From Meandrina meandrites (taxonomy: Eukaryota > Cnidaria > Anthozoa > Scleractinia > Meandrinidae): a stretch of DNA of 64,000 nt. The position numbers and the translations under genes are program-made. Positions 49,403 to 62,960 of the stretch are shown here, piece after piece (the stretch's first letter is position 1; each line of letters starts with the position of its first letter). Under the pieces are notes generated by a model. It made no database searches. It was given only the letters and a program-made list of their open reading frames with translations, and had not been told where the DNA came from. The stretch covers positions 32,269,598 to 32,333,597 of the forward strand of contig OY855903.1 in assembly GCA_963693305.1 (NCBI GenBank), read 5' to 3'.

Positions 49403-51297
49403 ATAACTTTATTGATATCTATAATAATCTTACTAAATTTATTATATTTTTGTGGAAATACTTTTTACATGGTTAGAGATTTTGATGCCTTTAAAAAGTA
49501 TTTCATTTATTTTTATGCAATCTTAAGTTCTAACCAACAAAAACAAACTTAACAATATAAACAGTTCGATTTACGTATTTCAATAACCATTTTATTTCTG
49601 CCGGTATTACTAATTTTGTTTAGAAAAGGTTGTTATAGAGGTACGTAAGAATTTTTTTTACTTTTTCCAGTTTACATGTTTTGTTACTACGATATTTTAA
49701 GTTAATTTATCTTACTGCAGTGCTGGCGTGTAAACACTTAATTTATGACAATTCCCAAGTCATTTAGATCTTTGGATCAGTCTCAGAGGAACAGAGAAGA
49801 GTTTTGGTGTGAAACAACTTTTAGCGTCATCCTTCGATCCTAAAATCCTAATTCCTGAGCCTCCCCTCCCTTGGTGGTTTTCATCCGAAGTCTTCTCAAA
49901 CTCATTAATAATTCATCAAGTTAAAACATAGAAAATCATAACCGTGAAGGATTTTATTTCTCCGTTTACTTATTAGTTTTTTGTTTTAATTGAGAAGATA
50001 TATCAAACACTCGAGACAGTGCTTCATCGGCTCTCCAAACACCTCGAATTTCGCTGTGGGTCGTGTTTTCACTCCCTTCTCGGTGCTTGGATGTTCCAAT
50101 GAAACACTCTCTCTAAAATCTAAAATCTAACCTTTTTATTTACTCTAGACATAAAGAGCATAAACCTCAAAGAAATTTTTGGCATCGATTAAATGCTTTG
50201 TTTAGGAGATGAAGGATTCTGAAATTTGTGGAGTCTCGATTTTTTTCAGGCAAACAAACAGTTTTTGTAAGGCTGATGAGAACCACCGATACTCCTTAAA
50301 TTTCCCCTTATCGTTCAATCCCAATTTGACCCTCCAAACAAATTTGTAAGTCACCCCAATTTCCCATTGCACGTGCCCCCCTCCCCCAATATTCCCCTTA
50401 TTGCTAAAACACCCCTTTGTAATCCCGAGACATGCGCGAATTTGGCGATAGCTCGCTTGCACAGCAGCTTGTACGTGTATGGTGCAAAATCTAGTCGGTA
50501 TCTACATGTAAGCAGTGAAAGATTGTATTTTTTTAAAGTTTGATTTATTTTTGCTTCCTCCATAACAACCTATTCTGTGACTTGTGTTTATTGCGTTAAA
50601 GTCAGCTCTCGGTATTAAGAACTTATGAATAACACTAAGTACCTATTTATTTATTTATTTTTATTATTTTTTTTTCATATTGCGAATCGTTTCTCTAATT
50701 ACCGTTCTTCCCGAGTACTTCGATCTTCCAGCAAGAAACAACATTCAATCTTAAAATCTATGGTGGAGGATAATTTGAAGTCACTGCCCCTCTTTAAAAA
50801 AATTTCTACCAGATGACAAATGAAACTGTGATTCTGTAAACCTTTTTATAATAATATTCAAAACATTTCCCTTCAAGCAAGTCTGTGGTTAACTCAACAT
50901 AAATTTGATTTCAATTCTAGTGATTTTATATTTTCATTGTCTTAAGTACCTCATCCACTTATTTCGCGAGTTTTTCGAGTTTTTACAGACATCAATAGCA
51001 AAAGACGTATATCGAGTAAAAAAACTGTAAATGATTTAAATCTTTTTTATTAAATATGGTCGCATTCACGAGGAGTGAGATTTGTCTTCTGGGTTTGATT
51101 CATGTAGTTATAATGGCGGCTTGTCTTGATTCAACTTACGTGCGCCAAAACTTTGTGAGCAAGATTTCAGGCGATTTGATGTTGTAGGGACATAAATAGA
51201 CTCTCCTAGGGTAGCAGGGATCGCCTGGGTTTATTGTCCTCCAAAATCCTGCAGAATCAAATGAGTTTTAAAGAAGAATTTCAGAGCGATTTTTCTT
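49403..51297. other. AT-rich intergenic region
   Basis: No gene seen. Contains T-rich runs and (TTTA)n at 50645-50675. Small frames with no conserved features. Confidence 0.4.
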
Positions 51298-51470
51298 GGT
51301 TGCCTAAAATGGTTAGTGCGCTGGACTCCGGATCGAGCGTTCCGGGTTCGAGCCCTGGGTGGGTCATTGCCTTTTTTGTTAAGCAAGACACTTTTCTATC
51401 ACAGTGCCTCTCTCCATCGAGTTGTGTGAATGGATACCGACGAATACCGAAGGTAAGGTAAAACATAAAC
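51298..51470 (+). mobile_element. tRNA-derived SINE, coral type
   Basis: Pol III A box within TGGTTAGTGCGCTGG (51311-51325) and B box GGGTTCGAGCCC (51346-51357), followed by the body sequence AAGCAAGACACTTTTCTATC and GTGCCTCTCTCCATCG. I recognise this arrangement from SINEs common in corals. Its reverse complement contains a misleading frame reading PGLEPGTLDPESSALT, often annotated as a protein by mistake. Confidence 0.7.
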
Positions 51471-51959
51471 TTGCCATAGTTACGCACGTTCAAACACGTG
51501 CATCGTTTGGGAGCGCTGGTTTCTTGTCCAAAATTTCTGCAAACGACTATTAGATTCCCACTTTTGATAAAAATTCGACGATAATTTTAAAAAGAAAAAG
51601 AGAATGACGGTTCGTTTTCCTAGGAGCCAGAACTATTTTAGCAAAAGCTTTTTCAGCCCAAATTTATCCAATTTGATCATCCCAGCGTGTAAAAGAGACT
51701 GCGCTAGAACAGTTGAACTGGTTTGTCTTCCAAAACGCTAAAAGTTATATTTTAGCACTAGTACACTTATCGATCGATCGATCACCGATTTTGACCAATT
51801 TTCATTTGATTTTGACTTTCCTGCAGCTAACGTGGTGAAAGTAGTAAGTTTTGAAAGTGACTGGTGATTTAGGCCACAAGCGTCAACGAGCAGGTTTAGT
51901 AAGTATGTATATTTTACATTTGAATTCTCATCTTTCTGTCGCCCCTTCCCGGCCGCTGA

Positions 51960-52565
51960 TCAATGTCCGAATTTTAGGACTATATTCAAACCTTTAAGCC
52001 ACAGCTTTGAAATGGGGAGGGGGTTTAGAATAAAAAGGCATTTGCTTATTCTTCGAGTGAAGGAATGTTTTTAAAGACAGAGTGTGTTTTAACCCTTTAG
52101 AGTGGTTGCTTTGACTTTATGACAAGAACGAAATTTGAAGTGATTAATCTTTTCAATGTGACCTTTTCAAAAAACAGTATTTCATTTTTGTTAGTTTGCC
52201 CGTTTTAAAACCGCACAATAGAAAAGTGAGTCTTTTGCACTTTTGCTTTTGACATAATAATATTGGGCCTAAAATTGTTCGAGAAAGGGCGGGCGTTCAA
52301 AAATATATAAGTAAGATCATGGATAATTCAATGAACAGAGTGCTATATCTTCTGATCTCCCTGTGGTGATGCTTAGCCGAAAAAAGGTTACACCCATAAG
52401 CGTTTATCGGTGGGATCAAAGATCTCAATACAGCACTGGAAGTTAGAAACGGTGGCAAAGAAACCAGGAAAGCACAAAATTGTATTGTATTTACAGACTT
52501 TCAATACACAAAATTGTATCATTGCACACAACATTGTATTATTTTCAAAATCTCGGGTTTATATA
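51960..52565 (+). repeat. Interspersed repeat, uninterrupted copy
   Basis: Matches 56627-57176 plus 62399-62485, the copy split by the foldback element, including TTCAAACCTTTAAG, AAATGGGGAGGGGG and GCGTTTATCGGTGGGATCAAAGATC. No coding capacity, so a nonautonomous element or part of one. Confidence 0.65.
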
Positions 52566-52619
52566 TTCTCGCCTTTTTATATTAATCATGTTTTATTTTT
52601 AATCCAAAGCAAATTGTAA

Positions 52620-52693
52620 ATTATTAAATTTATATTTTACTTTTTAAAATTGTAAAGCGCCTTTGAACTTATGGAAATGGCGCTATATAAATG

Positions 52694-52725
<32 letters not shown>

Positions 52726-52735
52726 AAGTGAAACC
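52620..52735 (+). mobile_element. SINE/LINE-type 3' tail with (ATT)n
   Basis: GTAAAGCGCCTTTGAACTTATGG followed by GGCGCTATATAAATG and an (ATT)n run at about 52694-52725, a 3' end shape shared by many invertebrate short retroelements. The body is not clearly delimited. Confidence 0.5.
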
Positions 52736-53984
52736 GGTAAAAACAATATATAATTATATATCCCATTTAAAACAGGTAAATGTGAAAATAGATTAGTGTG
52801 TATCAATAAGCAAATGCCTACATTGTGTGGTTCCAGAAAATATTAATACCCACGCCAAGGATGGTCATTGGAAATTCCGAGGGGGATGGGGGTCTCAATA
52901 ACACCAATTTTTAAAAGAAATTATGAAACTAACCTGAAATCCCAGGGGGTGGGGGGGTCCAAACCAAAGAACCATCCTTGGGGAGAGGTATGGATATTTT
53001 CTGGAACCACACCCTGTGGAACCAAGCCTGTGCTGCAAAATAAGTAAAATTTATGGCCTGTGTTAATAATTAATGATGTAAATTCTCTGTTATTTCATTA
53101 TTTTTACATGTTTGTATTGAAATAAATTTTTTTTGTCATGAACCCCAGAATGGTTTTAAAACTTACATGTAATTAAGTGTCAGTATTTAAATGTAGCCAT
53201 ATTGGGTTCTGGGATTTTCATATTATATAAATAGCTTTAAATGTCACTAAAGTACATTCAGGTTTAAACTGGCAACATGTGGGAGTCAATCATGTGACCA
53301 TTTCATTACAATGATACAATGTGTATTTTTTAGTTCATTTTGACTGACAGGAATGCCCTTGCAAAGTCTTGAACTCACCTGTAAATAGAAACAAAACAAA
53401 CAAAAACTATTTATTTTGATGAAATTGCAATTTTCCAGCATGCAGACTGTATATTAAAATGAAATGGCCTTTTTAAGTGTGTGAAAAACACTGGCTGCTT
53501 TTATGTTGGGCTAGTGGATCCAATAATTTTTTCCACTTGCTAGATAGCCAAATGACATTTCTGGATTTTTATATTTTGTTGTAATTGTTCCGAAAGAAAA
53601 ATAAAACTTTGGGTAAGCTTATATTGGTTTCACCTTGCCCAGTCTACCTGGGTCAGGCAAGGAAGAAATCAATTTTCTTTGCACCCCTCCTTTCATTAAT
53701 CATTGCAGAAAAATGTCAGATTATTTTAATGTTTAAAAATGTTTTGGACCCTAAAGCTGAATTTTTGTAGCCTGTTCATTTCAAAACATTACGTCACAGA
53801 AATCTAAGTTTGGTTTTCTTGTAGAGCATGTTGCCAACCAAAATTAAGCTGGAGTTTATTTAAATCAAATCTACAGCTACTACTTGGCTAATTCCCATAT
53901 GACTTAGAAAAATAAAAAAAAACTTGGGTCTTGACAAAGTGCGAGCCAACAAGTCATGAGAGCCATTCCACTATATATAAATAG
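52736..53984. other. Noncoding region
   Basis: No gene. A near-duplicate phrase (GGATGGTCATTGGAAATTCC at 52860, then AACCATCCTTGGGGAGAGGTATGGATATTTTCTGGAACC at 52969 against TTCCAGAAAATATTAATACCCACGCCAAGGATGG at 52831) forms an imperfect hairpin of about 170 bp, a possible small foldback. Confidence 0.4.
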
Positions 53985-54215
53985 CACATTGGTTAGCCTA
54001 AAAAGCTCACTGGAAAGCCTAAGCAGTACTCCAGTTAGCCTGAGTATAGTTAGCTGAGGTGGCTTGAGGTTATGCTACTTATTGGAGTTAGGTATTTCTG
54101 GCTTGTATGGCACTTATGTGTCATGAAAAATGCTTGCCATCCAAGCCACTTCAGTTAGCTTACATAAGATTCCAGTTAGCCTACATGTACATAGTACTCC
54201 AGTTAACCAAACGGT
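53985..54215 (+). repeat. Degenerate CCAGTTAGCCT minisatellite
   Basis: Units related to CAGTTAGCCTxxGTA recur near 53992, 54015, 54031, 54150, 54172 and 54193, spacing 16-45 bp. No coding signal. Confidence 0.5.
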
Positions 54216-56166
54216 ACATCATGTTGCTTGTACTTAGCTTTGTATTGGGATTAGGGTTTTCTGGCTTGCTTAAGTTTAATGCCTCCTGAATTTTCATATT
54301 ACTACTTTAAAATGCTACTGAAGGTCATTCAACAACTGAAAATACAGGCCTTAAAAAAATGTCAAACAGATTTTTTATAAAGTAGACAAATGTCTGGTCA
54401 AAAAGCAGATCTTGATTGCCTCAGGTAATGAATGTGTGTAGAGAGAAGGATAGGAATTGCTAGAATTGACTGTCACATAACTATGTGCAAAACTAAGAGA
54501 TCAACAACTACCTGAACTTGTTATAATCCATAGTTTAACTCAACAGTAATCCAGAATATCCTCAGTTCTGAATACTGTAAATCCTGTCAAAACATTAGGC
54601 ATTCTATTAGTCCCAAAAATTACCTGTAGACCACAAAATGCAAAAGAAACGTAAATCTATGTTTACCAATACAATAAAACATCATGGGAAGAAGAAATTT
54701 TAAGTTAAGAAATGATCTCATTTATTAAACATGCCCAAAGAGGCATTTCAAAATGTGAGTAGCACTGTTTAATTGAAGTCTAGATTAGCTATCAGGTTGA
54801 CTGCAAGTAGTCTCTACTCTAATTTAAAAAAAAGAGATCACACTGAGCTGAGATTTTTCTTCCAATTTCAAAGGTATCACATCAAATGACTGCCATGTAA
54901 TATTATCTCCTCGTTCTCACTATCTATTTTTTTACGCCAAGCTCGGCTTTAATTCCAGTAAGCTGAGTTGATAAACATGATAAATGTCGAAGACATAAGC
55001 TTTATAAACCAGTCTAAAAAAAAATCATTGTACAATGAGAAACGCTTACCTCAGGTCCCTGTAAGTTGTTGTTAACCATGTTTTCGCACGTTTGTACTCA
55101 TTCCATATTCTTCTTTATCGGGAATACAAATAAAGGAGGTATACCCTACGTTTGGGGACTCGTTTTGATCGCGTCAAGAAGGAAAAAATCGACAAAACTG
55201 TCCTCTATATCTCAAAATCACTCCATTAGATTCCCTTTTCTTGTCGCCAAACGTCGCCATTTTGAAAATGCGCTTGTCGTGAGTCCGCAATACGGACCAC
55301 GGGGAATCCACTGGGGAGACCCCAGCAGGGGGGAGGGGAGGGGCAGCTACTTAACTTCTCCCCAGGCCCACTCCTTTCGTCTGAAAGAAATTAAATCCAA
55401 CCTCGCCAACAGCAATTGAAATGAGAAGAAACTGACAATGCCATCATAGAGAGCATGCACTCCTGCCTTTGGCAAAATTTTCTTTTACTCCTACCGCAAA
55501 TGGTCGCTGAGTAGGAAGCTAACAAACTTTTCAATTGTATTTTTTACTGCCGTACGTTTCTAGGAAAAAGTAATAATGGCCATTTTTACAAACACTATTT
55601 AAAAATCTACAACTTTGCTTAAAAATATCCTAAGAGGGAGATCCCAGTAAAGGTTTCAAGCGTATTTTAAAATGCGGTCCGTTCTTCTCACGTGACCGAT
55701 GACGTCATTACAATAAACGTGATAAAAATGTACTTAACATATAAATATCTACCATCATGTAATTTGTTGTTTCCTCACATTTAATGCAACGCCGGATACG
55801 CACTTGTACCCAGACTCCCACTTTTAGAAAATTGTACATAGCTCCCTTAATATTTATATTTTGTTCGGTACTCGGGCAGTCTGAAATGCATCACACCAAT
55901 GTGCTTCAAACAGCAATGCCTGCTTTTTCAGTAACAAAATATCTTCGTTACAGTGAGCAAAAACGAACTTCAGAGCAATGTCACGTGACTAATGACATCA
56001 TCGCCCTACGTCTTATACAAGAAGTGGTTATTGTTAAGAGCTATTTCTATACGACGTTGTACCCCTGCTGGCTCAAACTGACCAAGTTATTTGGCATTGT
56101 CGATTTTTCAGTTGCAAAGGATTTTGGGAAGGTTTTTATTATAATTATATATTGTTTTTATAATTA
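54216..56166. other. Noncoding region
   Basis: No gene recognised. It includes a CG/GA-rich patch at 55290-55350 with a weak frame (55066-55419), and an (ATT)n/(ATAATT)n run at 56140-56180. Confidence 0.4.
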
Positions 56167-56435
56167 TTATTATTATTATTATGAAAATATTCTTGAAATT
56201 TCGCAAATTTCGGCCTCGAAATTCTTATAAGATATATTCTTTTAAAAAAGGTGTGTGGTAAAGAAAAAATCGGCAAGAAAGGAAGAGAGAAAAAAAGCGG
56301 ATTTCTGGGGAAGAATTATCCGGCCCCCAAGCCCGATGGAGGATAATTCCTTCAGCTGTGAGCAGCAGGCTCGAGTCAACACGCGGGGAGAGGTTATTTG
56401 GCCCCCAAGCCGTTGAGAATAGCCCCTATACAGGA

Positions 56436-56503
56436 AGACTCGAACCCACGACTCTGAGATGATTAAATTATATCAGCCGCACCGCAGCGATACCACTTAG
56501 CCA
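56436..56503 (-). ncRNA. tRNA-like Pol III promoter module (SINE head), copy 1
   Basis: On the minus strand an A box TGGCTAAGTGG (56493-56503) and a B box GGTTCGAGTCT (56436-56446) are about 47 nt apart, as in type II tRNAs with a long variable arm or SINE heads. It lies inside the repeat that recurs at 62486-62960, so a transposable SINE rather than a functional tRNA is likely. Confidence 0.5.
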
Positions 56504-57406
56504 CCTCGAAATCCCTTGGGCGGATAACAGAATAACTTGGTGATAACTAACTTCCGCCGGATGTTGAGTGAGATCGAGTGCACACTCAGTTAATAACCAG
56601 TCTATTGTTATCATTTAGCACTTGTCCGAATTTCAGGATTCTATTCAAACCTTTAAGCAACAACTTTGAAATGGGGAGGGGGGCTTAGAATAAAAATACA
56701 TTTGCTTATTCTTCGAGCGAAGGCATGTTTTCAAAGAATAATTCAATTTTCGGGTGAGTGTTTCCAGAATGTTGAAACTTGTTTTCTCGGAGAGTATTAA
56801 CTCTTTACTGCTGTTGCTTTGACAAGAACGAAATTTGCAGTACTTTATCTTTTCAGTGCGACCTTTTCAAAAGGCAGTCTTTCACTTTTCTTAGTTTGCG
56901 CGTTTCAAAATGGCACAATAGAATATTGATTTTTTTGCACTTTTGGTTTTTACGTAAATGGACCTAAAATTGCTCGAGAACGGGTGGGTGTTAAACAATA
57001 TAAGTGAAAAAAAATCGCTGGATAATGCAATGAACAGGGCGTTATATCTTCTGATCTTCTTGTGGTGATGCTTAGCCAAAAACGGGTTACACCCATGAGC
57101 GTTTATCGGTGGGATCAAAGATCTCAATACAGCACTGGAAGTTAGAAACGGTGGCAAAGAAACCAGGAAAGCACAATTCGGAGAGTCCAGACCATGCAAT
57201 CCGATACACATTTTTGAGCCATATATACAAGCACAGCACCTGTGTCCTTGCACACTTTGCGCAGCGTTTCACGAAATGTTAAAAATCGTCAAGAGGCTAT
57301 ATGATAACGTCTTTTTCAATACCTATTCGACCAGAGTTTTACTCTTTTCGTCAGTGTTCCTTTGCAGAATACTTCAAAACTAACTTGTTTCTTTGCATTT
57401 AAGAGT

Positions 57407-60400
57407 TTAAGAGGCTGTCCGCGTAACAGCGGATAAGGCAAATTTTGGACCTTCACCGATTTCTCTAATATTTTCAGGGAACGTGGACCATTATATCCCA
57501 TGAACAAATATCACATTTATTTGGATCAAATCTTTTATTTTTATTTTTTGCGAGGCGGTTTTCACTGCAACCTCAAAACCACCAAATTTGCATTTGAAGA
57601 CTCTATAATTTAGCCTCAGGAATGCGTGACACGTAACATACCTGTAGTCAAAAGCGATTTTCTCGAATGTGGGACCTGATCAGAAGTCAAGTCTATTGTA
57701 TCTCGAAAGTACTAATACCAGTCTAGAAACCTATCGAATAAAATTTGTGGGCACTCTGCACTTCGCGCCGTACAGAGCAGCAAGATTTTCCCAAATTTTC
57801 GCCATTTTGATTAAAACCAAAGATAACGACGGTCCGATTTCTTTACAGGGAACGCCTATAGATACTATCATTACCACTAAACACCACACTGTGGCATGCA
57901 AATAAATAATAATTGTCGATTTAGGCGTTGGTTGGGGAAAAAAGCTACCGTTGTTGCAGGATTGTCAAAAGAAACAGCGATAAATATCAATATGCAAATT
58001 AGCTCCGAAAACGACATTTTGCTGTATTTCCCTTTGCAATTCCCGGAAACCTTTTTCCTTAAAAATTATTTTACAAGGCAAAGAAATGTTTCTTACCTGA
58101 GAAAAGATGCCTTTCAGACTATGTAAATGCGTTTCAGTTTTGCTGTGAGTGATTATTTTCATTTCCCACGCTGCGGCCGGTAACGCAGTGTTTGTTTGCT
58201 AGGCGGTTGGTTTCACTCTAATTCAATTAAAAGCGGGCAAGTTGTCTACATTTTCAAAGCTCTCTCAGCTCATCCTTAAAATGTCTGAGGTACCTGACTA
58301 TTTTTGTCAATAAAGAGTTTATTAAAATGTCATGATAAAATCTTTCGAGTCCACCTCTATTGTATGTAGTCAGTTACATGGCGGATCGTGGCGGATCACT
58401 GGAATTCACGGGAACGGGGTGGGAGGCGAGGAGGGGGGAGGGTGACAAATTAATTTCCCCCTATAAATGTGGGAAAAAAATCCTAAAACTAAGCCGAACT
58501 ATAATATCAAAACGAAACTTTGTTAAGTAGTGGATCTTAATGAGGTTAGCCGTTAGCCGTAAAGCGACCAAAAAATTAAGTCTTAGGCGTAACAGTCGTT
58601 GGCCGAAAAAAATGTTAACCGTAGAAAGAAAGTTCTAGCCGCAAAAGCGAAAGTCTCAGGATTTCTTGTCAAGACGTTTACGTGTTTTGGTATCGAGAAG
58701 AGTTACATTTGCTCCAAGTCGTTCGCTTTTTCTTTGTGTCAACAGAATTATTTGAAATAATCATTCTGGCCCCCAGAGCCCGCGATCCTTCTGGTCTCCA
58801 TCAGGGATCAAGAACTCAAATTTCTGAGCATTAACATGCGCAGAGCACTCGTTCTATTTCTTTCAGCCAATCAGATTTGTCAGATTTGACAATGAGTCCG
58901 TTAATCGCGGACTAATGGTTTTGGAGGCGGCCAGAGGTCTCGATTCCTGGCGCAGACGAGAAGGATCGCGGCCTCTGGAGACGAGACTGTGAATTGATCA
59001 CTTACAAAAAAGGAAACAAAATCGCGCATTGAAGTGTTCGCGCGCGAAGCGCACTATTAAATTCCAGGAATGGCTCATGCCGCGAAGAGAAGCAATTTTT
59101 GATTTTCAAGCCACGCTTGCGACAAATGAACATATTATCTTTATCACATTTAACGCTATAGGACCTTATTCTACAACGGTAAACTGTATCTTTGAATCAT
59201 ATAACTTGATAGGGTCATTACTTCCCGCCTGAGCCTGCGGACCATTGTCTACACGAATAACTTGCTATAAAATCCCATTTTGATGCCGTCATAATGATTT
59301 CTTATAATTTGAACTGTAAGAACAAGGAACGACGAATCATAGCAAGCTGACCAGAATTTTCAATGGCCTACACATTCATCAAACATTAATTTTTGACCAA
59401 TGAATGCACTGAAATTCTCTCAATTATTGTATAACTGCAATAAACTATGTCATAAGTACATTTGCTACAGCGTCACGGTAATTATGTGCCTGTTGAAAAT
59501 TTTGAAATAACAAGCATGCTGTAAGGAGTCTATGAATTACAATGTGCTACGGCACTTGCTCCAAGTTGCTCACTCGTTTGATTCGCAAAAGAGCGCTGGA
59601 TAAGGAGGGCGCACAGTCTGGCGTCTGATCGTGGAACGAGGCATTCCTGGAAATCCTGCGTTTCGCGCGCGAACACTTCAATGCGCGATTTTGTATCCTT
59701 TTTTGTAAGCGATCATAAGACCTTTTTCGCTTGGGCGGTTTGTTTTCCCATTACAGACCACGTGATATTCTCTAGAGAATTTTTCTTTTATCCATATAAA
59801 ATTTATTCATTCATATACACGCGACTATTTGAAAATTTGAAAGCAAGAATTCTCAAGAGTATCATCAAATGGTCTGTAAAGGGGCAACAAATCGCCCAAG
59901 CGAAAAAGGTCTATAGGCCATCTCCGAGTTGCCTTTTGCCTCAGATTCAAAACGAGTCTTCGTGCGAAACCATTCAAATAAAAAGAGGTTTGATTTGCAT
60001 GAAAATGGACGTGAAGGTGGAAGGCATTTTCATATGAATAGCTTCGCACGTAGTTTCGTTTTCAAACGGAAGCAAAAAGTAACTCGATCCTTCTGCTCTG
60101 CGCCAGGAATCGAGACCTCTTTCCGCCTCCAACACCGCAAGTCCGCGATTTACGGACTCATTGTCAAATCTGAAAAATCTGATTGGCTTAAAGATACAGA
60201 ACGAGAACTCTGCGCATGTTCATGCTAATGCTCAGAAATTGGGAACGGTCAGAGTTCTCGAACCCTGATGGAGACAAGAAGGATCGCGGGCTCTGGGGAC
60301 GAGAATGATCAATTTAAATACAGTAACTCTTTTGACGCAAAGAAAAAGCGAACGACTTGGAGCAAATGTAACACTTCTCGGTACCAAGACACGTGAAAGT

Positions 60401-61650
60401 CTTGACACGAAATCCAGAAAAATCCTGAGGCTTCTGCTTTCGTGGCTAGAATTTTCTTTTTACGGTTAACATTTTTTTTTTCGGCCAACGACTGTTACGC
60501 CTAAGACCTACGGCTAACCTCATTAAGACCGACTACTTGAAGTTTCGTTTTAATATGATACATCAGTTTATTTTCAGGATTTTTTTTCGACATTAATTGG
60601 GGAAATTGTCAATAAACTTTTTATTGACAATTAGTCAGTTACCTCAGACGCTGTAAGGATGAGCTGACAACTTGCCTGCTTTTAATTGAATTAGGGTGAA
60701 ACCAACAACCTTGCAAACAAAACAAACACTGTGTTACCGGCCGCAGCGTGGGAAATGAAAATAATCACTCACAGCAAAACTGAAACGCTTTTACATAGTC
60801 TGAAAGGCATCTTTTCTCAGGTAAGGAACATTTCTTTGCCTTGTAAAATAATTTTTAAAGAAAAAAGTTTTCGGGAACTACAGAGATAAATTTAGCAAAA
60901 CGTCGCTTTCGGAGCTAATTTGCATATTGATATTTATCGCTGTTTCTTTTGAAAATCCTGCAACAACGACGGCTAAATCGACAAATACTATTTATTTGCA
61001 TACCACAGTGTGGTGTTTAGTGGTAATGGTAGTATCTATAGGCGTTCCCTGTAAAGAAATCGGACCGTCGTTATCTTTGGTTTTAATCAAAATGGCGAAA
61101 ATTTGGGAAAATCTTGCTGCTCTGTACGGCGCGAAGTGCAGAGTGCCCACAAATTTTATTCGATAGGTTTCTAGACTGGTATTAGTACTTTCGAGATACA
61201 ATAGACTTGACTTCTGATCAGGTCCCACATTCGAGAAAATCGCTTTTGACTACAGGTATGTTACGTGTCACGCATTCCTGAGTCCGTTAGGAAGTGTTTT
61301 TGAAAATTCATAACTCAGTCCAAATTTTATAGAATACAATTGTTTAACCGTTAAAGTATAGAAGAAACATAAAACCTTGATATATAAAATATTCAGCTTG
61401 TTTGGTTGAGGAAATACGCTTTGGCAACGACCAACATTTGACGCTAAATTATAGAGTCTTCAAATGCAAATTTGGTGGTGTTGAGGTTGCAGTGAAAACC
61501 GCCTCGCAAAAAATAAAAATAAAAGATTTGATCCAAATAAATGTGATATTTGTTCATGGGATATAATGGTCGACGTTCCCTAAAAATATTAGAGAAATCG
61601 GTGAAGGTCCAAAATTTGCCTTATCCGCTGTTACGCGGACAGCCTCTTAA
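57407..61650. mobile_element. Foldback (palindromic) element, about 4.2 kb
   Basis: Left arm 57407-59080 and right arm about 59640-61650 are inverted copies (TTAAGAGGCTGTCC against GGACAGCCTCTTAA at the outer ends; ATCGCGCATTGAAGTGTTCGCGCGCG against its complement at the inner ends). The loop is about 0.55 kb. The right arm carries an extra stretch of about 360 bp (59719-60080) that is itself a hairpin (CCTTTTTCGCTTGGGCG and complement). A mirrored frame at 57669-57905 and 61228-60992 contains RAARFSQIFAILIKTK, but neither copy looks like a conserved gene. It is inserted in a copy of the 51960-52565 repeat. Confidence 0.75.
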
Positions 61651-61759
61651 TACCGATGCATTATTGGAGCCAAATCTATAGATTTTATCAGAAGGCCCTT
61701 AGTTGTTAACATTCTTTACTACCAAACTCCTGGCGTGTTGGAAACCTGAGATCCGACGA

Positions 61760-61965
61760 TCTACACGGTTTACAACACGGTTTACATCTTTAAACAAAAT
61801 AGATTATGATAATCTTTTACAGAAAGTGTTGTAAACCGATGTAAACCGTCATTTACATGTAAACCCTGGTAGTTTCTCTCTATTTGCCGTAGTCAGCTTT
61901 GACAGAGAGTGTTGTAAACCGCTGTAAACCGTGGTAGTTTTTCTCTATTTGCCGTTGTCAGCTTG
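61760..61965 (+). repeat. TGTAAACCG tandem repeats
   Basis: GTGTTGTAAACCGNTGTAAACCGT occurs near 61828 and 61909, followed each time by GGTAGTTTYTCTCTATTTGCCGT: two units of about 80 bp, with shorter TTTACA-containing copies at 61768-61790. Imperfect TTTACA/TGTAAA palindromes could form hairpins. Confidence 0.55.
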
Positions 61966-62740
61966 TAAGGTATCTATGTTAATGCTGAAGACTATTGTTA
62001 GCTTTGGCTAGCTATAGAAAAAATCAACACCAAAAATCGATCGTGTAGAGTAAGCCGAAAACTAAAGGAAATTATTTTGAATAACGACGGTGCGTGAAGA
62101 AAGAGGCTGTAGGCAGCATTAAAAGTACACTCTTTTCTTTTATAAGAATGCTGTTTTTCCGACCCAGGCTCGATAGTTTTATTTTCCTGCCGATTTTAGG
62201 CTGAAAATATTTTTGTGAATATTCTTAGATTATAGCTTATGGCTTGTTCGGTGCCTAGATCTGTATACCATCTGAAAACCATACAGCTGAATTACATGTA
62301 CCGTTCATCGAACAGTCATTAGTATCGAACATTTGGCTAGTGTAGGTTTTAATCGTTTCACTGGCTAGTTTTGCCGTTTAGGGAAAGGAATAAACATATA
62401 ATTGTATTGTATTTACAGACTTTCAATACACAAAATTGTATCATTGCACACAAAATTGTATCATTTTCAAAATCTCGGGTTTATTCTGAAAATATTCTTG
62501 AAATTTCGCAAATTTCAGCCTCGAAATTCTTATAAGATATATTCTTTTAAAAAAGGTGTGTGGTAAAAAAAAAATCGGCAAGAAAGGAAGAGAAAAAAAA
62601 AGCGGATTTCTGGGGAAGAATTATCCGGCCCCCAAGCCCGATGGAGGATAATTCCTTCAGCTGTGAGCAGCAGGCTCGAGTCAACACGCGGTGAGAGGTT
62701 ATTCGGCCCCCAAGCCGTTGAGAATAGCCCCTATACAGGA

Positions 62741-62808
62741 AGACTCGAACCCGCGACTCTGAAATGATTAAATTATATCAGCCGCGCCGCAGCGATACCA
62801 TTTAGCCA
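62741..62808 (-). ncRNA. tRNA-like Pol III promoter module (SINE head), copy 2
   Basis: A box TGGCTAAATGG (62798-62808) and B box GGTTCGAGTCT (62741-62751) on the minus strand; near-identical to the 56436-56503 copy. Confidence 0.5.
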
Positions 62809-62960
62809 CCTCGAAATCCCTTGGGCGGATAACAGAAAAATGGCTTAAATAACTTGGTTATAACTAACTTCCGCCGGATGTTGAGTGAGATCGAGTGCGC
62901 ACTCAGTTAATCACCAGTCTATTGTTATAGTTTAGCACTTGTACACATGTTGCTTGATCT

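Larger units (their letters stand above)
56167..62960. repeat. Composite repeat block, direct copies at 56168-56640 and 62486-62960, with foldback insertion between
   Basis: GAAAATATTCTTGAAATTTCGC begins both copies, and each carries the same tRNA-like module and the segment ending near TAGCACTTGT. Between them the second half of the family (56627-57176) is interrupted by about 5.2 kb and resumes at 62399. Order is A-B-[insert]-C-A'. Confidence 0.65.

Noticed and set aside
51281..51493. Minus-strand frame with PGLEPGTLDPESSALT
   Set aside because: It is the reverse complement of a tRNA-derived SINE head with clear A and B boxes, not a protein gene.
57669..61228. Mirrored 78-codon frame present in both foldback arms
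   Set aside because: Duplicated only because the arms are inverted copies; the arms differ elsewhere without respect for codons and no domain is seen.
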